A stretch of DNA of 12,759 bases. Source: JAKFWI01 sp050246435 (GTDB taxonomy: Bacteria > Pseudomonadota > Alphaproteobacteria > Caulobacterales > Aquidulcibacteraceae). Position 1 is the stretch's first letter. Every line of letters begins with the position of its first letter. Location: the NCBI GenBank assembly GCA_050246435.1, contig JBFWWB010000085.1, forward strand, positions 1 to 12,759, given 5' to 3'. A program made the position numbers and the translations under genes. Positions 12,217-12,759 of this stretch are shown here, piece after piece. The notes under the pieces are model-generated. The model had not been told where the DNA came from. It made no database searches and worked only from the letters and a program-made list of their open reading frames with translations.

Positions 12217-12759
12217 TAAAGCGCGAGTTGCGCCAGGCCGAGTTTCAACGCCACCTTGGCGGAGCGCGCGGGCCAATGCGTTTCCCGTTCGATGCTTTCC
12301 AGACCGCGCTCGCCGAAGCAGGCGGCGCGCACAATGGCGGCGGCTGGCGCCGCCAGGGCGGCTAGCGCCGCTTCCACCCGCCGGCGCGCGTCTACAGCCG
12401 CGGCGCGGGCCGCTTCGATCCCGCCGCCCGCACCGCGCGGAGAGCCCCCGCGCGGCGGCGCGCTCCAATCCGAACCACGCAGCAAGCCAACCTGTCCCGC
12501 CGCCCAATCCGCACAGAGGCGCGCGCCGGCGGCGATCTCTTCAGCGGCGAAGAAGGCGCTCCCCCGCGCGTCCGCCAGCCTCGCGAGCCGCGCCATCGCC
12601 CCGCCAGGCGCGAGCCCGCGGGCGGCGCGCAGCGCGCCTTGAGAATCCATCACGGCGCGCGGGCCGAGTTCGTCATGCTGGGCGCGCCAGCTTTCATCCC
12701 CCGCCGCCTGCGCCCGGCGCACACGCGCCCGACCGGCGTCGCTCAGCGCAGAACCGCCG
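12201..12759 (-). CDS. DUF6456 domain protein, N-terminus cut by the right edge
   Basis: The frame is open from the stop at 12201 to the window edge, giving 185 visible residues; the GTG at 12722 is internal, not the start. The visible fragment opens with SALSDAGRARVRRAQ and FRAQH-like wording (WRAQHDEL), then ARLARLADARGSAFFAAEEIAAGARL, ADWAAGQVG, VDARRRVEAALAAL and the C-terminal GLESIERETHWPARSAKVALKLGLAQLALYY. This pattern fits what I know of DUF6456 (alphaproteobacteria, adjacent to SufE, often annotated with helix-turn-helix). The WPARSAKVxLKLxL stretch may be a DNA-binding helix pair, but the biochemical role is unknown. A Gly/Pro-rich insert, about APPRGGSPRGAGGG, lies mid-protein. 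The family call is from memory of motif wording, hence moderate confidence. Confidence 0.78.
   Translation of the reverse strand, partial: GGSALSDAGRARVRRAQAAGDESWRAQHDELGPRAVMDSQGALRAARGLAPGGAMARLARLADARGSAFFAAEEIAAGARLCADWAAGQVGLLRGSDWSAPPRGGSPRGAGGGIEAARAAAVDARRRVEAALAALAAPAAAIVRAACFGERGLESIERETHWPARSAKVALKLGLAQLALYYRGA

Noticed and set aside
1..12759. Mobile elements, CRISPR arrays, toxin-antitoxin, phage or RNA genes
   Set aside because: I looked for transposase or integrase motifs, regularly spaced repeats, terminal inverted repeats and tRNA-like cloverleaf sequence, and saw none.

Overview
The window is 12.76 kb of GC-rich DNA (roughly two thirds G+C by eye) with the gene content of an alphaproteobacterium. 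Three things suggest the Caulobacterales/Hyphomonadaceae side: a DivJ/PleC-type histidine kinase, a SufE gene convergent with a DUF6456 gene, and TTAA-type motifs like CtrA half-sites in non-coding DNA. This placement is inference; there is no rRNA or tRNA in the window to confirm it.

Layout. (1) 1-365 (+): C-terminal end of a protein ending in a response-regulator receiver domain, cut by the left edge. (2) 362-1258 (-): lpxC, the committed step of lipid A synthesis. (3) 1259-1579: AT-rich divergent control region. (4) 1580-3273 (+): a two-gene ABC exporter of the YadG/YadH type, coupled by an ATGA overlap. (5) 3340-3540 (+): a small, charged, unrecognised protein with a good ribosome binding site. 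(6) 3545-5161 (-): an AlkK-like acyl-CoA synthetase. (7) 5272-5904 (+): a secreted M15-type peptidase. (8) 5901-9143 (-): a 1080-residue exported protein, beta-rich at the N-terminus and made of TPR-like helical repeats at the C-terminus. (9) 9236-10477 (-): a six-TM DivJ/PleC-like histidine kinase with no adjacent response regulator. (10) 10603-11646 (+): an exported protein of unknown function with four C-terminal cysteines, followed by an intrinsic terminator. (11) 11770-12216 (+): SufE. (12) 12201-12759 (-): DUF6456 protein, cut by the right edge.

Most of the window is chromosomal housekeeping (envelope lipid A, envelope export, fatty acid activation, Fe-S biogenesis). I see no mobile element, CRISPR array, phage gene or RNA gene. 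The part most worth pursuing is 5901-11646: a membrane kinase, a large periplasmic repeat protein downstream of it on the same strand, and a divergently transcribed secreted cysteine-bearing protein. The non-coding gaps of this cluster hold all three TTAA tetranucleotides I could find in the window, plus two short perfect dyads. A cell-cycle or envelope-sensing module under CtrA-type control is a reasonable hypothesis, not a demonstrated one.

A second feature is the packing. All four convergent gene pairs meet with between a 16-bp overlap and a 4-bp gap, and two of them share the same palindromic CTAG for both stop codons.
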